Below are positions 1 through 7,911 of a stretch of 64,000 nucleotides of DNA, piece after piece. Position 1 is the first letter of the stretch; every line of letters begins with the position of its first letter. Where the stretch lies: the NCBI RefSeq assembly GCF_951230135.1, contig NZ_CATNVC010000004.1, positions 182,945 through 246,944 on the forward strand, read 5' to 3'. This DNA is from Butyricicoccus sp. Marseille-Q5471 (GTDB lineage: Bacteria > Bacillota > Clostridia > Oscillospirales > Butyricicoccaceae). A program made the position numbers and the translations under genes. The notes beneath the pieces are model-generated. The model made no database searches. It saw only the letters and a program-made list of their open reading frames with translations, and was not told the origin of the DNA.

Positions 1-186
1 AAGGAAAAGCCGCACCCCACCATCGCGGCCGATTTGTGCAAGGGCTGCGGCAAGTGCCGCAAGAGCTGCCCGATGGAAGCCATTGAGGGCAAGGTCAAGC
101 AGACGCACACCATTGATGCCAACAAGTGCATCAACTGCGGCGCGTGCATTCAGAACTGCCCGTTCGGGGCAATCAAGGAGGGTTAA
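1..186 (+). CDS. NuoF/HydB-like hydrogenase subunit, C-terminal end (partial)
   Basis: The gene enters from the left edge; only its last 61 codons are seen, in frame 1, ending in TAA. The tail holds two CxxCxxCxxxC motifs (CKGCGKCRKSCP and CINCGACIQNCP), a bacterial 2[4Fe-4S] ferredoxin fold. This arrangement is usual at the C terminus of NuoF-like flavin subunits (HydB) of NAD-dependent, often electron-bifurcating, [FeFe] hydrogenases. The next gene, HydA, starts 3 bp later, so the two are one operon. The NAD/FMN domain lies outside the window, so assignment rests on the tail and the neighbour. A stand-alone ferredoxin cannot be excluded. Confidence 0.72.
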   Translation, partial: KEKPHPTIAADLCKGCGKCRKSCPMEAIEGKVKQTHTIDANKCINCGACIQNCPFGAIKEG

Positions 187-189
187 GCG

Positions 190-1890
190 ATGGCAAAGGG
201 AATTATGTATATCGACGGCCAGCGCGTGCCCTTCGACGGGGAGAAAAACGTGCTTGCGGTCATCCGCAAGGCGGGCATTGACATGCCTACCTTCTGCTAC
301 TATTCGGAGCTTTCGGTCTACGGCGCGTGCCGCATGTGCGTGGTCGAGGACGAGCGCGGCAATATCGACGCATCCTGCTCGATGGAGCCGCGGGACGGCA
401 TGAAAATCCGCACCAACACGGCAAAGCTGCTCAAGCACCGCCGGATGATTCTGGAGCTGATGCTCTCCTCCCACTGCCGGGACTGCACCACCTGCGAAAA
501 ATCGGGTGACTGCCGCCTGCAGGAGCTAGCGCTGCGCTTCGGCGTGCGCCGCGTGCGGTTTGAGGACACCCGTCCCGAATACGAGACCGATGTTTCCTCC
601 CCCGCCATCGTGCGCGACCCCAACAAGTGCATTCTGTGCGGCGACTGCATCCGCGTGTGCGAGGAAATGCAGGGCATGGGCATTCTGAACTTTGCCCACC
701 GCGGCAGCGATTTGCAGGTCATGCCCGCGTTCGACCGCAAGCTGAGCGAGACCGACTGCGTCAGCTGCGGCCAGTGCGCCGCCGCCTGCCCGACCGGCGC
801 GATTACCATCTTTAATGAAATCGGCCGTGCGTGGCGTGCGCTGCACAACCCCAAAAAGCGCGTCGTGTTCCAGATTGCGCCCGCCGTGCGCGTTGCGGTC
901 GGCGAGGCCTTCGGCCTGTCGTCCTCGGTCAACGCGATTGACAAGCTGGTCGCCGCCCTCAAGATGATGGGCGCGGACGAGGTGTTTGACACCACCTTCG
1001 GCGCGGATTTGACCGTCATGGAGGAATCCGCCGAATTTGTAGAGCGTCTGCAGGCCGGCGGGCCGTTCCCGATGTTCACCTCCTGCTGTCCGGCATGGGT
1101 GAAATACGTGGAAAACAAGCGGCCGCACTATCTCAAGAACATTTCCACCTGCAAGTCGCCCATGCAAATGTTTGCCGCCGTGCTGCGCGACCAGTACGCC
1201 GAAAAGGACGCGGCGGACGAGCGTGAGACCTATCACATCGCCATCATGCCGTGCACGGCAAAGAAAATGGAGGCCGCGCGCGAGGAATTCATCCGCGACG
1301 GCAAGCCAGATGTCGATTTGGTGCTGACCACGCAGGAAATCATCAACATGATTAAGGAATCCGGCATCCGCTTTGACGAGCTTGACGGCGAAGCACCCGA
1401 CCTGCCGTTCGGCATGGGTACGGGCGCGGCGACCATCTTCGGCACAACCGGCGGCGTGGCGGAAGCCGTGGTGCGCCGTGTGGTCGAGGATAAGTCCAAG
1501 AACACGCTGCAGGCGCTGCAGTTCTCCGAGCTGCGCGGCACCGACCCCATCCGCACAGTCACTGTGCCGCTCGGCGACCGCACGCTGCGCATCGCCATCG
1601 TGCACGGACTGGTGCACGCACAGAAGCTGCTTGACGATATTGAGGCGGGCAACGCCTATTACGATTTGGTCGAGGTCATGACCTGCAAGACCGGCTGCGT
1701 CGGCGGCGCGGGACAGCCCTACGGCCTGAGCCCGCTCAAGATGAAGCGCGCAGAGGGTCTGTACGAGGCCGACCGCAACGCGCTCATTAAAAGCTCGGAG
1801 CGCAATCCCTTCATCATCGAAATGTACGCAAACGAGCTGAAGGATCGCAGTCACGAGCTGCTGCATGTGCATTATCCGGCCAGCCACTGA
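190..1890 (+). CDS. hydA: [FeFe] hydrogenase catalytic subunit (HydA type)
   Basis: 566 aa; reversible reduction of protons to H2, probably in a complex with the upstream NuoF-like subunit. Order of domains: plant-type [2Fe-2S] domain (Cys near residues 35-65), a His-Cys3 [4Fe-4S] motif (about 80-108), two ferredoxin motifs (CILCGDCIRVC and CVSCGQCAAAC), then the H-cluster domain. H-cluster motifs are TSCCPAW near residue 296, MPCTAKKME near 352, and the third loop near 496. The third loop reads TCKTGCVGGAGQP rather than the common ACPGGCxxGGGQP; the two cluster cysteines are kept. A small-subunit-like helix tail follows. Start ATG is 3 bp after the preceding stop. The maturases lie 40 kb away in this window (41.4-45.4 kb). 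Confidence 0.94.
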   Translation: MAKGIMYIDGQRVPFDGEKNVLAVIRKAGIDMPTFCYYSELSVYGACRMCVVEDERGNIDASCSMEPRDGMKIRTNTAKLLKHRRMILELMLSSHCRDCTTCEKSGDCRLQELALRFGVRRVRFEDTRPEYETDVSSPAIVRDPNKCILCGDCIRVCEEMQGMGILNFAHRGSDLQVMPAFDRKLSETDCVSCGQCAAACPTGAITIFNEIGRAWRALHNPKKRVVFQIAPAVRVAVGEAFGLSSSVNAIDKLVAALKMMGADEVFDTTFGADLTVMEESAEFVERLQAGGPFPMFTSCCPAWVKYVENKRPHYLKNISTCKSPMQMFAAVLRDQYAEKDAADERETYHIAIMPCTAKKMEAAREEFIRDGKPDVDLVLTTQEIINMIKESGIRFDELDGEAPDLPFGMGTGAATIFGTTGGVAEAVVRRVVEDKSKNTLQALQFSELRGTDPIRTVTVPLGDRTLRIAIVHGLVHAQKLLDDIEAGNAYYDLVEVMTCKTGCVGGAGQPYGLSPLKMKRAEGLYEADRNALIKSSERNPFIIEMYANELKDRSHELLHVHYPASH

Positions 1891-1901
1891 TTGAAACACA
1901 C

Positions 1902-1937
1902 AAAAGGAGGGACGTCCAAACGGACGTCCCTCCTTTT
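1902..1937. terminator. Bidirectional intrinsic terminator after hydA
   Basis: A perfect 16-bp inverted repeat (arms AAAAGGAGGGACGTCC and its complement, 4-base loop) with A-run and T-run flanks. It separates the rightward hydA from the leftward gene ending at 1950, so it can serve both strands. Confidence 0.8.
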
Positions 1938-1949
1938 CTATGTTTTCCT

Positions 1950-2096
1950 TTACCAGCCTGCGGGCAGTGTGTAGGTGTACCAGCCGTTATAGAAGCACAG
2001 GTAGGCCAGCCAGCACCCCAGCACCAGCGCGGCGATAAAGGCGACAATTAAGAAAACGAGCTGCCTTGTGGAAACATCTCCGCGTTTCTTTGTCAT
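1950..2096 (-). CDS. Small single-pass membrane protein, 48 aa
   Basis: A 48-codon frame: start MTKKRGDVSTRQ, then a hydrophobic segment (about residues 12-36, LVFLIVAFIAALVLGCWLAY) and an aromatic tail ending TYTLPAGW. Its ATG lies 4 bp after the stop of the epimerase-like gene, so it is the last gene of the leftward inositol-type operon. The positive-inside N terminus suggests one membrane helix with the N terminus in the cytoplasm. I recognise no family. The terminator follows about 13 bp downstream. It could be a transporter accessory peptide, but nothing in the sequence proves that. Confidence 0.6.
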   Translation of the reverse strand: MTKKRGDVSTRQLVFLIVAFIAALVLGCWLAYLCFYNGWYTYTLPAGW

Positions 2097-2100
2097 GCCG

Positions 2101-2940
2101 TTACGCCCCTTCCTCTCTCCGCATGCCGCAAAGCCCCTTCAGGTAAGCAATCGCCCGCTCCGCAGCTTGCTCGCCGCTCGGATACGGGAGGCATTCGACC
2201 GAAAGATAACCGTCATAGCCGGTGTCCTCCAGCGCCTGCAAAATGCTTCCGAAATCGAACTGTCCGCTTCCCGGATAGCGTCTGGAATTGTCGGCCAGAT
2301 GGAAATAGCCGAGCCGCCCCTTGCAGCGCCGAATTGCCTCAACAGGATCGCACTCGTCAATGCCCATGTGGAAGGTATCCAGATGCGCATAGCAGTTTTC
2401 CAGTCCGTATTTCTCTAAAAAGGACATGATTTCATCGGCCGTCGTGAAGATATTGACCTCGTAACGGTTAATGACCTCAATGTTGAGCTTTACGTTCCGC
2501 TCACCGGCATAGGTATCGAGAATGCGCAGGTTTTTGGCAAGCCGGTCGAGGTATTTCTCGCGCTTGCCGCCCTTGGGAATGTTGCCCTTGACCCAGCCGA
2601 TGACCACGTCCGCCTCTAATCGGTGAGCCATGTCGATATACTGGCGCATCCCGTCGAGCGTGGCCGACACAATGTACGGTTCGTCCGCGACCAGCGAGCA
2701 CATGCCCTCGGTGTTCAGCCGTCCGGTGACGACCATAGCCACGTGAGCGCCCGTCCGCTCGCTTGCGCGGCGAATCGCGTCGTAATCCAGTTCCACGTCC
2801 TCACGGGTGTGCACCTCGATCGCCTGATAGCCGAGGCGGGCCGCCGTTTCCAAATTGTGCTCAATCGATCCCTGCAGCAGGATGGGAGCGGTAACGGGCG
2901 CTTCATCCGCCGAGGATACAGCAAATTTCCAGTTTTTCAT
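2101..2940 (-). CDS. TIM-barrel sugar epimerase/isomerase, candidate 5-keto-L-gluconate epimerase (IolO-like)
   Basis: 279 aa, xylose-isomerase-like TIM barrel (AP endonuclease 2 superfamily). Conserved features: EVHT after strand 2, NIEVINRYE, AHLDTFHMGID, GYFHLADNSRRYPGSGQFDF and the C-terminal GYLSVECLP strand; these E, D, H and E residues normally bind a divalent metal. The family epimerises or isomerises keto-sugars. Start chosen at ATG 2940, which has GGAGG 5 nt upstream; an in-frame ATG 12 bp further out lacks this. In Thermotoga-type inositol catabolism an enzyme of this fold (IolO) converts 5-keto-L-gluconate to D-tagaturonate, and the neighbours here fit that route. Other tagatose/psicose 3-epimerase-like activities are possible. 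Confidence 0.82.
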   Translation of the reverse strand: MKNWKFAVSSADEAPVTAPILLQGSIEHNLETAARLGYQAIEVHTREDVELDYDAIRRASERTGAHVAMVVTGRLNTEGMCSLVADEPYIVSATLDGMRQYIDMAHRLEADVVIGWVKGNIPKGGKREKYLDRLAKNLRILDTYAGERNVKLNIEVINRYEVNIFTTADEIMSFLEKYGLENCYAHLDTFHMGIDECDPVEAIRRCKGRLGYFHLADNSRRYPGSGQFDFGSILQALEDTGYDGYLSVECLPYPSGEQAAERAIAYLKGLCGMRREEGA

Positions 2941-2970
2941 AGCAGCCTCCAAAAATCCGCGTTATTTGGG

Positions 2971-2998
2971 AACAGGGCCTCCAGGCGGAGGCCCCGTT
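2971..2998 (-). promoter_or_regulatory. Intercistronic GC-rich hairpin
   Basis: Inverted repeat AACGGGGCCTCC / GGAGGCCCTGTT (read on the minus strand, 4-base loop) between the two operon genes. No T-run follows, so it is more likely an mRNA processing or stability element than a terminator. Confidence 0.5.
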
Positions 2999-3055
2999 CG
3001 ATGAGAGAAGAAGAGAGAGATGTGTATGGGTAAAATGAAAGAGTGGTATGTGGAA

Positions 3056-4138
3056 TTAATCCTCGAAGGTCAGCATGACCTTGCGGGCGATTTCCTGGTT
3101 CTGCGCCATCTTCATGGCTTCGTCCAGATCTTCAAACTTGTAGTAGTGGGAAACCAGACCCTTAAAGTCGTACTTGTCCTTGATTTTGCTCATGAAGCGA
3201 ATGGTACGCGGGAACCAGTTGGTCGTGCCGCCAGAGCCGGAAATGTGCAGGGTCTTCCAGATGGTCTTGCCGATTTCAACCGGCACCTTGCGGCCGATGG
3301 AGTGGCCGACAACGCCAACGCGGGCAGAGTGGCCGGCGATGTCAAACAGGGATGCGATGCCGATGTCGTTGCCCGAGCACTCGATGACAACGGACGGGCC
3401 GCGGCCGCCGGTCAGGCGCTTGAGCTCTGCTTCGAGCGCACCCGGCTCCTTGAACTGCGAGGGGTCAACCGCCAGTGTTGCGCCATACTTCATGGCGTTT
3501 TCGCGGCGGGATTCCACGGGATCGATCACGATAACGGTAGCGCCCGAGGTTGCTGCTACCATTGCGGCCGAGCAGCCGATCGGGCCGCCGCCGATGATTG
3601 CAACATCGTCGGATGCGTCCGGATCGCAGCCATTGCCCCAAACGCCCCAGTAAGCGACGTTGAAGTTCTCAACAAAGATGCCGATTTCGTCGGACCAGTC
3701 GTCCGGAATGACATGGGTGTAGGCCTCTTCCAGAATCATGTATTCGCCGAAACCGCCGGGCGAGTCGGGGCGGAAGCCAACTTCACGCATGTTCAGGCAT
3801 GCGGAGGACATTTTGCCGTCCTTGCAGTTTGCGCATTCGTGGCAGGGCAGCACGCAGTCGCCAACGACCTTGTCGCCAACCTTGACGGAGGAAACGCCGG
3901 AGCCGATTTCAGCCGCGGTGCCGACCCATTCGTGGCCGGGGGTATAAGGGCCGAGGTCGTAACGGCCTTCTGCCGATTCACCCTCAAAGCACTCAACGTC
4001 AGACTTGCAGATGCCGCAGGCCTTCAGTTTGATGAGGATCTGGTTGGGCTTAAGCGGGGGCAGCTCGAGGTCTTCGATGCGCAGATCAAACGGACCGTGC
4101 ATAAACGCTGCTTTGCACGTGTTAGGACGATTGTTCAT
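3056..4138 (-). CDS. Zn-dependent medium-chain dehydrogenase (polyol/threonine dehydrogenase-like)
   Basis: 360 aa, MDR superfamily. Catalytic zinc ligands are in CGICKSDVE and GHEW near the N terminus; the structural zinc is held by CHECANCKDGKMSSAC; the NAD(P) fold starts IIGGGPIGCSAA. Length and motifs are complete, so it should be active, oxidising a secondary alcohol of a polyol. ATG 4138 was chosen because AAGGAG lies 8 nt upstream; a GTG 9 bp earlier has no such site. It lies between the hydrolase-like and epimerase-like genes. In the inferred inositol route it could supply one of the two alcohol oxidations or a later keto-aldonate step. Substrate is not determined by sequence. Confidence 0.85.
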   Translation of the reverse strand: MNNRPNTCKAAFMHGPFDLRIEDLELPPLKPNQILIKLKACGICKSDVECFEGESAEGRYDLGPYTPGHEWVGTAAEIGSGVSSVKVGDKVVGDCVLPCHECANCKDGKMSSACLNMREVGFRPDSPGGFGEYMILEEAYTHVIPDDWSDEIGIFVENFNVAYWGVWGNGCDPDASDDVAIIGGGPIGCSAAMVAATSGATVIVIDPVESRRENAMKYGATLAVDPSQFKEPGALEAELKRLTGGRGPSVVIECSGNDIGIASLFDIAGHSARVGVVGHSIGRKVPVEIGKTIWKTLHISGSGGTTNWFPRTIRFMSKIKDKYDFKGLVSHYYKFEDLDEAMKMAQNQEIARKVMLTFED

Positions 4139-4339
4139 ATGTAACACTCCTTAATTTAATTTTAGGGCGGGGACGCGGGCGCGCCGCCGCGATTTTTTGT
4201 GAAATGGGGTTGGAAAATGCGGGGAATCTATGCGTTTCGTCGACGGCTCGGCCTCTTTCAGCGATAGCAGACTTGACATGCCCCACTAACTCTGTATTCT
4301 GTTTCCGGCCAGATACTGTCGGCGTGCTGCACGGGGATT

Positions 4340-4388
4340 CTGCGGCGGGATTTGAGAGAAGATAGAAGAGAGAATGCTCCCGCCGCAG
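4340..4388. repeat. Inverted repeat in intergenic region
   Basis: Perfect 11-bp arms CTGCGGCGGGA (4340-4350) and TCCCGCCGCAG (4378-4388) around a purine-rich 27-base loop, in the 291-bp gap between the two minus-strand genes. There is no adjoining T-run. It may be an mRNA hairpin setting relative expression of the downstream dehydrogenase. Confidence 0.45.
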
Positions 4389-4429
4389 GAAATGTATGTA
4401 CATGTATCGTTGGGATACCGATACGCGGA

Positions 4430-5392
4430 TTAATACTCCAGTGTGTAGATGTGGCGGCCGCCGGGTTCGTTCGGCCCCTTAATGACCGCTTCGATGTCCT
4501 CGCGCGAGCGCTGGGTCATCTTGTCGATCGGAGGCAGCGTGCCAGCCGGGTACTTCTCCAGAATGTCGGTGACGAGCTTGGTCAGGTAGTCGAGCGTCTT
4601 TTCTACGCCCTTTTCGGCCTTCTTGCCGTCTGCCTTGGTTGCATCGCCGATAACGCCTTCCGGCTGGCAGATGCATTCCATGCCGCAGGAACCGAATGCG
4701 TTATACCACTTGATCGGGCCTACGCCGTCCTCGGAAGAGGTGTTGATGTGGCCGGGGGGCAGCAGCGGCGCGGACTTGGTGATGATGGCGTCCTCCATGT
4801 GGATAAACTCCGGGAACAGCTCGAGGCACCAGGACTGCTCCACCTCATCGGCGTGCACGAACGGCGTCTCGTAGGGGCCGCCCTTGTCGATGGTGGTCAT
4901 CTGCTCCTTGGCGCAGTTCCAGAAGTGGGTGTACAGCACGATGCCGGGCACCTGCCACTTCTTGCCGAAGGTGTGAATGGCGAGCGGAATGACGTAGTCC
5001 TGTCCGTGGCCGTTGACGATGATAATCTTGCGGAAGCCGGTGTTCCAGAAGCCGGCGAGCACGTAAGAGATGTAATCCGCCAGAATCTTTTCGGGAATCA
5101 TGATGGTGCCCTTCTGGCCGAGATGGTGATAGGGATGCGAGCCGTACCAAATCGGCTGAGCAACCGTGCAGCCGGTGCGCTCGGCAACCAGTTCGCACAG
5201 GCGGGTATCCAGATAGGTGTCCTCACCGTAGGGAGCGGACGGGCCGTGGTTCTCGGTCGAGCCGACCGGGATGAGCAGCACGTCGTTCTTTTTCAGGCGC
5301 TCTTCCACCATTTTGGTGGTCATGTTCTGGTAGTAAATACCGTCCTGCGCTTCCATATGTCCGCCCTTTGCGGGCAGGTTCCAGTTCGACAT
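4430..5392 (-). CDS. Creatininase-family hydrolase, candidate 3-dehydro-scyllo-inosose hydrolase (IolN-like)
   Basis: 320 aa. Creatininase fold with metal-binding motifs: VGSTENHGPSAPYGEDT (Glu, His and Asp ligands), SHPYHHLG, VNGHGQDY and HADEVEQS. The stretch WYGSHPYHHLG, the GFWNTGFRKII segment and the C-terminal GGRHIYTLEY match my memory of the ring-opening hydrolases of Thermotoga and Paracoccus inositol/L-glucose pathways better than true creatininases. That enzyme opens 3-dehydro-scyllo-inosose to 5-keto-L-gluconate. Start at ATG 5392 is preceded by AAGGAGG; the open frame extends further upstream but would overlap the next gene. It lies 41 bp downstream of the IolM-like dehydrogenase, as expected for consecutive steps. 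Other amidohydrolase activities remain possible. Confidence 0.8.
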   Translation of the reverse strand: MSNWNLPAKGGHMEAQDGIYYQNMTTKMVEERLKKNDVLLIPVGSTENHGPSAPYGEDTYLDTRLCELVAERTGCTVAQPIWYGSHPYHHLGQKGTIMIPEKILADYISYVLAGFWNTGFRKIIIVNGHGQDYVIPLAIHTFGKKWQVPGIVLYTHFWNCAKEQMTTIDKGGPYETPFVHADEVEQSWCLELFPEFIHMEDAIITKSAPLLPPGHINTSSEDGVGPIKWYNAFGSCGMECICQPEGVIGDATKADGKKAEKGVEKTLDYLTKLVTDILEKYPAGTLPPIDKMTQRSREDIEAVIKGPNEPGGRHIYTLEY

Positions 5393-5433
5393 AATGTTAT
5401 TCCTCCTTGAATGGATTGATTTATCGGAAAATT

Positions 5434-6612
5434 TTATTTGGAGAGACGGGGATAAGCGGTGGATACCAGCACCTTGCCGGCGGTAATCTTCATACCCTCG
5501 GCGATGTCCTCTAGGTTGAAGCGGCCGGTGCACATTTTGCGCATATCGATGCGGCCGGAGGCCATCAGCGCGATTACATCGGGATAAATGCCCTGACCGG
5601 ACTGTCCGTTCGAGCCGGAAATCGTCGCGGCGTTCCACTGCCAGTTGAAGATATCCACAGGCGTGATGCCTACGGTGTGGCCAATCTGCACGGTCTTGCC
5701 GCCGATGGCCAGTGCCTTGCCCATGACAGGATAAGTAAACTTGGTCGCGCCTGCGCACTCTGCGAAGAGCGAGATGCCCGCGCCGTCGGTCAGCTGCATC
5801 AGCATGTCCGCCTGCTCCTCGGGGCTCTTGAACGAGGTGGGGTCGAACACATAATCCGCGCCGCAGGCCTTGGCGAGCTCAACGCGCTCGGGTACGCTTT
5901 CAAAGGCAATCAGCTTGGCAGCGCCTGCCGTCTTGAGCAGCTGGATGGCCGCCAGTCCGATCGGGCCGCAGCCGAACACCGCTGCATGGCCGCCCGGGCG
6001 AAGTCCGCCGCCGCGAACAAACAGGCCGTTATAGGCAACGCCGGTCGGCTCAATCATCGCACCCAGCTCGAACGCGGTCATCTTGTCGCCGCCGTAGTAA
6101 TCCATGATGGCGTTTAAGGGATAACAGTACTTGGCGTGCACTGCTGCATACTCTGCAAAGCCGCCGTCGTAAGTAAGGCCGGGTTCTTCCAGCTCCTTGC
6201 ACTGGTTGAACATACCGCGGCGGCAGGCGTCGCACTCGCCGCACCAGTGCATGGACTCAACTGATACCAGATCGCCCACGCGCAGCTTCTTCACCTTGCT
6301 GCCGACCTCAACAATCTCGCCGGCGAACTCGTGACCTGTGATAATCGGGTATTTGGAGTGGCCGTCATACATCGAGTAGCCGTCCGCGTCCTTTTTCAGC
6401 AGGTGTGCGTCCGTGCCGCAAATGCCGGCGGCGCCTACGCGAATCATGACTTGCTCCTCACCGCAAACCGGCATCGGACGGTCGGTCACTGTACCGCGGA
6501 TATCCTTCCAAATCTGGTTGCCGCGCAGCGCACGGCCGGTCTTTTTTTCACGCTCGGAGAGAACGTATCCCTCGCGCGGCACATGATCCGCTTCTACATA
6601 AAATGCTCTCAT
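5434..6612 (-). CDS. Zn-dependent dehydrogenase, candidate scyllo-inosose 3-dehydrogenase (IolM-like)
   Basis: 392 aa, somewhat longer than usual MDR enzymes because of an N-terminal insertion before the catalytic domain. Catalytic zinc motifs are GICGTDAH and GHEFAG; the structural zinc site is CGECDACRRGMFNQC; the dinucleotide fold begins FGCGPIGLAA. Features such as the extended N terminus, EPTGVAYNGLFVRGGG and IALMASGRIDMRKM resemble, from memory, the Thermotoga scyllo-inosose 3-dehydrogenase. It would oxidise scyllo-inosose to the diketone consumed by the hydrolase downstream. It is the first gene after a promoter/operator region (6701-6805), and a terminator separates it from the transporter genes. 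Related polyol dehydrogenase activity is the alternative. Confidence 0.82.
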   Translation of the reverse strand: MRAFYVEADHVPREGYVLSEREKKTGRALRGNQIWKDIRGTVTDRPMPVCGEEQVMIRVGAAGICGTDAHLLKKDADGYSMYDGHSKYPIITGHEFAGEIVEVGSKVKKLRVGDLVSVESMHWCGECDACRRGMFNQCKELEEPGLTYDGGFAEYAAVHAKYCYPLNAIMDYYGGDKMTAFELGAMIEPTGVAYNGLFVRGGGLRPGGHAAVFGCGPIGLAAIQLLKTAGAAKLIAFESVPERVELAKACGADYVFDPTSFKSPEEQADMLMQLTDGAGISLFAECAGATKFTYPVMGKALAIGGKTVQIGHTVGITPVDIFNWQWNAATISGSNGQSGQGIYPDVIALMASGRIDMRKMCTGRFNLEDIAEGMKITAGKVLVSTAYPRLSK

Positions 6613-6700
6613 ACTGTCATCCTCTTTTCACAAATGCTATAAATATCGTACTTTTCGGAGCGCTGCGCGCTTTGCACTCCGTCTTTGCTTTTGTGACTTC

Positions 6701-6805
6701 ATTATATAAATTCGAGGGCATTTCCACTATATTTATCTTGTGCGACTTTCCCCATTTTGAGGGCATTTTCCGATGAATTTCATCGGCGCATTTCATTTTC
6801 TTGCG
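6701..6805 (-). promoter_or_regulatory. Promoter/operator of the dehydrogenase-hydrolase operon
   Basis: On the minus strand a TATAAT (6701-6706) lies upstream of the dehydrogenase gene. Two direct copies of a GGAAAATGCCCTC-type element sit at 6759-6771 and 6714-6725, 45 bp apart. Further upstream, 6790-6805 is ATTTCATTTTCTTGCG on the plus strand. That 16-mer recurs with one or two changes at 10781 and 10905, in front of the transporter operon. Shared elements suggest one regulator, plausibly the AraC protein at 11.1 kb. The -35 box is weak, as expected for an activated promoter. Confidence 0.6.
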
Positions 6806-6831
6806 CATCTCTTTTGGAGCGTGTATTTTCC

Positions 6832-6869
6832 CGATAAAACAAAAGAAAAGCGCGCTTTCGCACGCTTTT
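6832..6869 (-). terminator. Intrinsic terminator after the ABC permease
   Basis: Minus-strand hairpin AAAAGCGTGC-GAAA-GCGCGCTTTT followed by CTTTTGTTTTA. It lies 20 bp past the permease stop and divides the transporter operon from the catabolic operon. Confidence 0.75.
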
Positions 6870-6888
6870 CCTCGGTTTGTATGGTAAA

Positions 6889-7911
6889 TCAGGCTGCAGC
6901 ACTGGCTTTGGCCACTGCAAGGCGCTTTGCATTTGCTTCCATTCGGCTGCGCACCACGTCGACGAATACTGCGACGATGATGATCGCGCCGATGACAATC
7001 AACTGCAAGTCCGACGAAACGCCCATCAGGTTACAGCCGTTGCGGATGACGGTAATCATAAACGCACCGATCAGCGTGCCCCAGACGTTGCCTTTGCCGC
7101 CAAGGAACGATGCGCCGCCGATGATGCAGGACGCGATTGCATCAAGATCCCCCTCCTGTGAGGCGAGCGGCACCGCCGAATTGAGACGGCCGATATAAAC
7201 AACACCAGCCAGTGCGCAGAAGAATCCGCTGAGTGAGTAGCAGATAACCTGTACGCGGTCGGTATTGATGCCGGCGAGCCGCGCGGCCTCCGCATTTCCG
7301 CCGAAGGAGTATATTTTACGACCGATCGGCGAGTTGGACAGAAAAACATGCATCAGAACAAACACAACCATCGTCAGGATAAATGACAGCGGGATACCGA
7401 ACGGCTCAGCCGTTCCAATCACCAGTGTACCCTTGGGGAACCCTGCGATAGACGCGGAGCCCATAATGACAAGCGTAATGCCGCGGTACATATTCTTCGT
7501 GCCGAGGGTCGCGATAAACGGATGCGGCAGATGCAGCTTGGTCAGCAGCAGGCCGTTAAGCATGCCGGCCACCGTACCAACGACCAGGCAAATCACAATT
7601 AGAATTACAGCGTTAAACACAGTATCGGCAGTGAAAAATTTCTTCATCAGTACGGCGGTCACACCGGTTGAGATTGCCAGCAGCGAGCCTGCCGACAAAT
7701 CAATGCCGCCAAGCAAAATGACGCATAACATACCGACCGACATCAATGCGACAATCGGCACCTGACGCAGCAAATTGAAGACATTAGTCGAGGAAAAAAA
7801 GTTTCCCTTCGTCGCAATGCCAAGACCGATGCAAATCAGCGCCAAGGCCAGCAGCGGGCCGAGCTTGCTGATCGCGTCCTTTAATTTGGGTGCTGTTTTT
7901 TGTTCTGTCAT
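6889..7911 (-). CDS. Sugar/polyol ABC transporter permease (RbsC/AraH family)
   Basis: 340 aa, with about eight to ten hydrophobic segments from residue 18 on. It carries the family signatures NGLLLTKLHLPHPFIATLGT and FGGNAEAARLAGI, the latter being the coupling loop that contacts the ATPase. Role: membrane channel of a CUT2-type importer for pentoses, hexoses or cyclitols. ATG 7911 has GGGAGGAA upstream and overlaps the ATPase stop (ATGA), indicating translational coupling. The partner genes are the ATPase just upstream and the binding-protein gene before it. Context with inositol-type enzymes suggests a cyclitol substrate; this is inference. Confidence 0.9.
   Translation of the reverse strand: MTEQKTAPKLKDAISKLGPLLALALICIGLGIATKGNFFSSTNVFNLLRQVPIVALMSVGMLCVILLGGIDLSAGSLLAISTGVTAVLMKKFFTADTVFNAVILIVICLVVGTVAGMLNGLLLTKLHLPHPFIATLGTKNMYRGITLVIMGSASIAGFPKGTLVIGTAEPFGIPLSFILTMVVFVLMHVFLSNSPIGRKIYSFGGNAEAARLAGINTDRVQVICYSLSGFFCALAGVVYIGRLNSAVPLASQEGDLDAIASCIIGGASFLGGKGNVWGTLIGAFMITVIRNGCNLMGVSSDLQLIVIGAIIIVAVFVDVVRSRMEANAKRLAVAKASAAA

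Noticed and set aside
526..1899. Long open frame (457 codons) on the minus strand opposite hydA
   Set aside because: It mirrors a certain hydrogenase gene; high GC and codon bias keep the opposite strand free of stops. No recognisable domain and no ribosome site.
3020..4144. 374-codon plus-strand frame opposite the Zn dehydrogenase
   Set aside because: Lies wholly over a gene with intact zinc and NAD motifs; no ribosome site or family.
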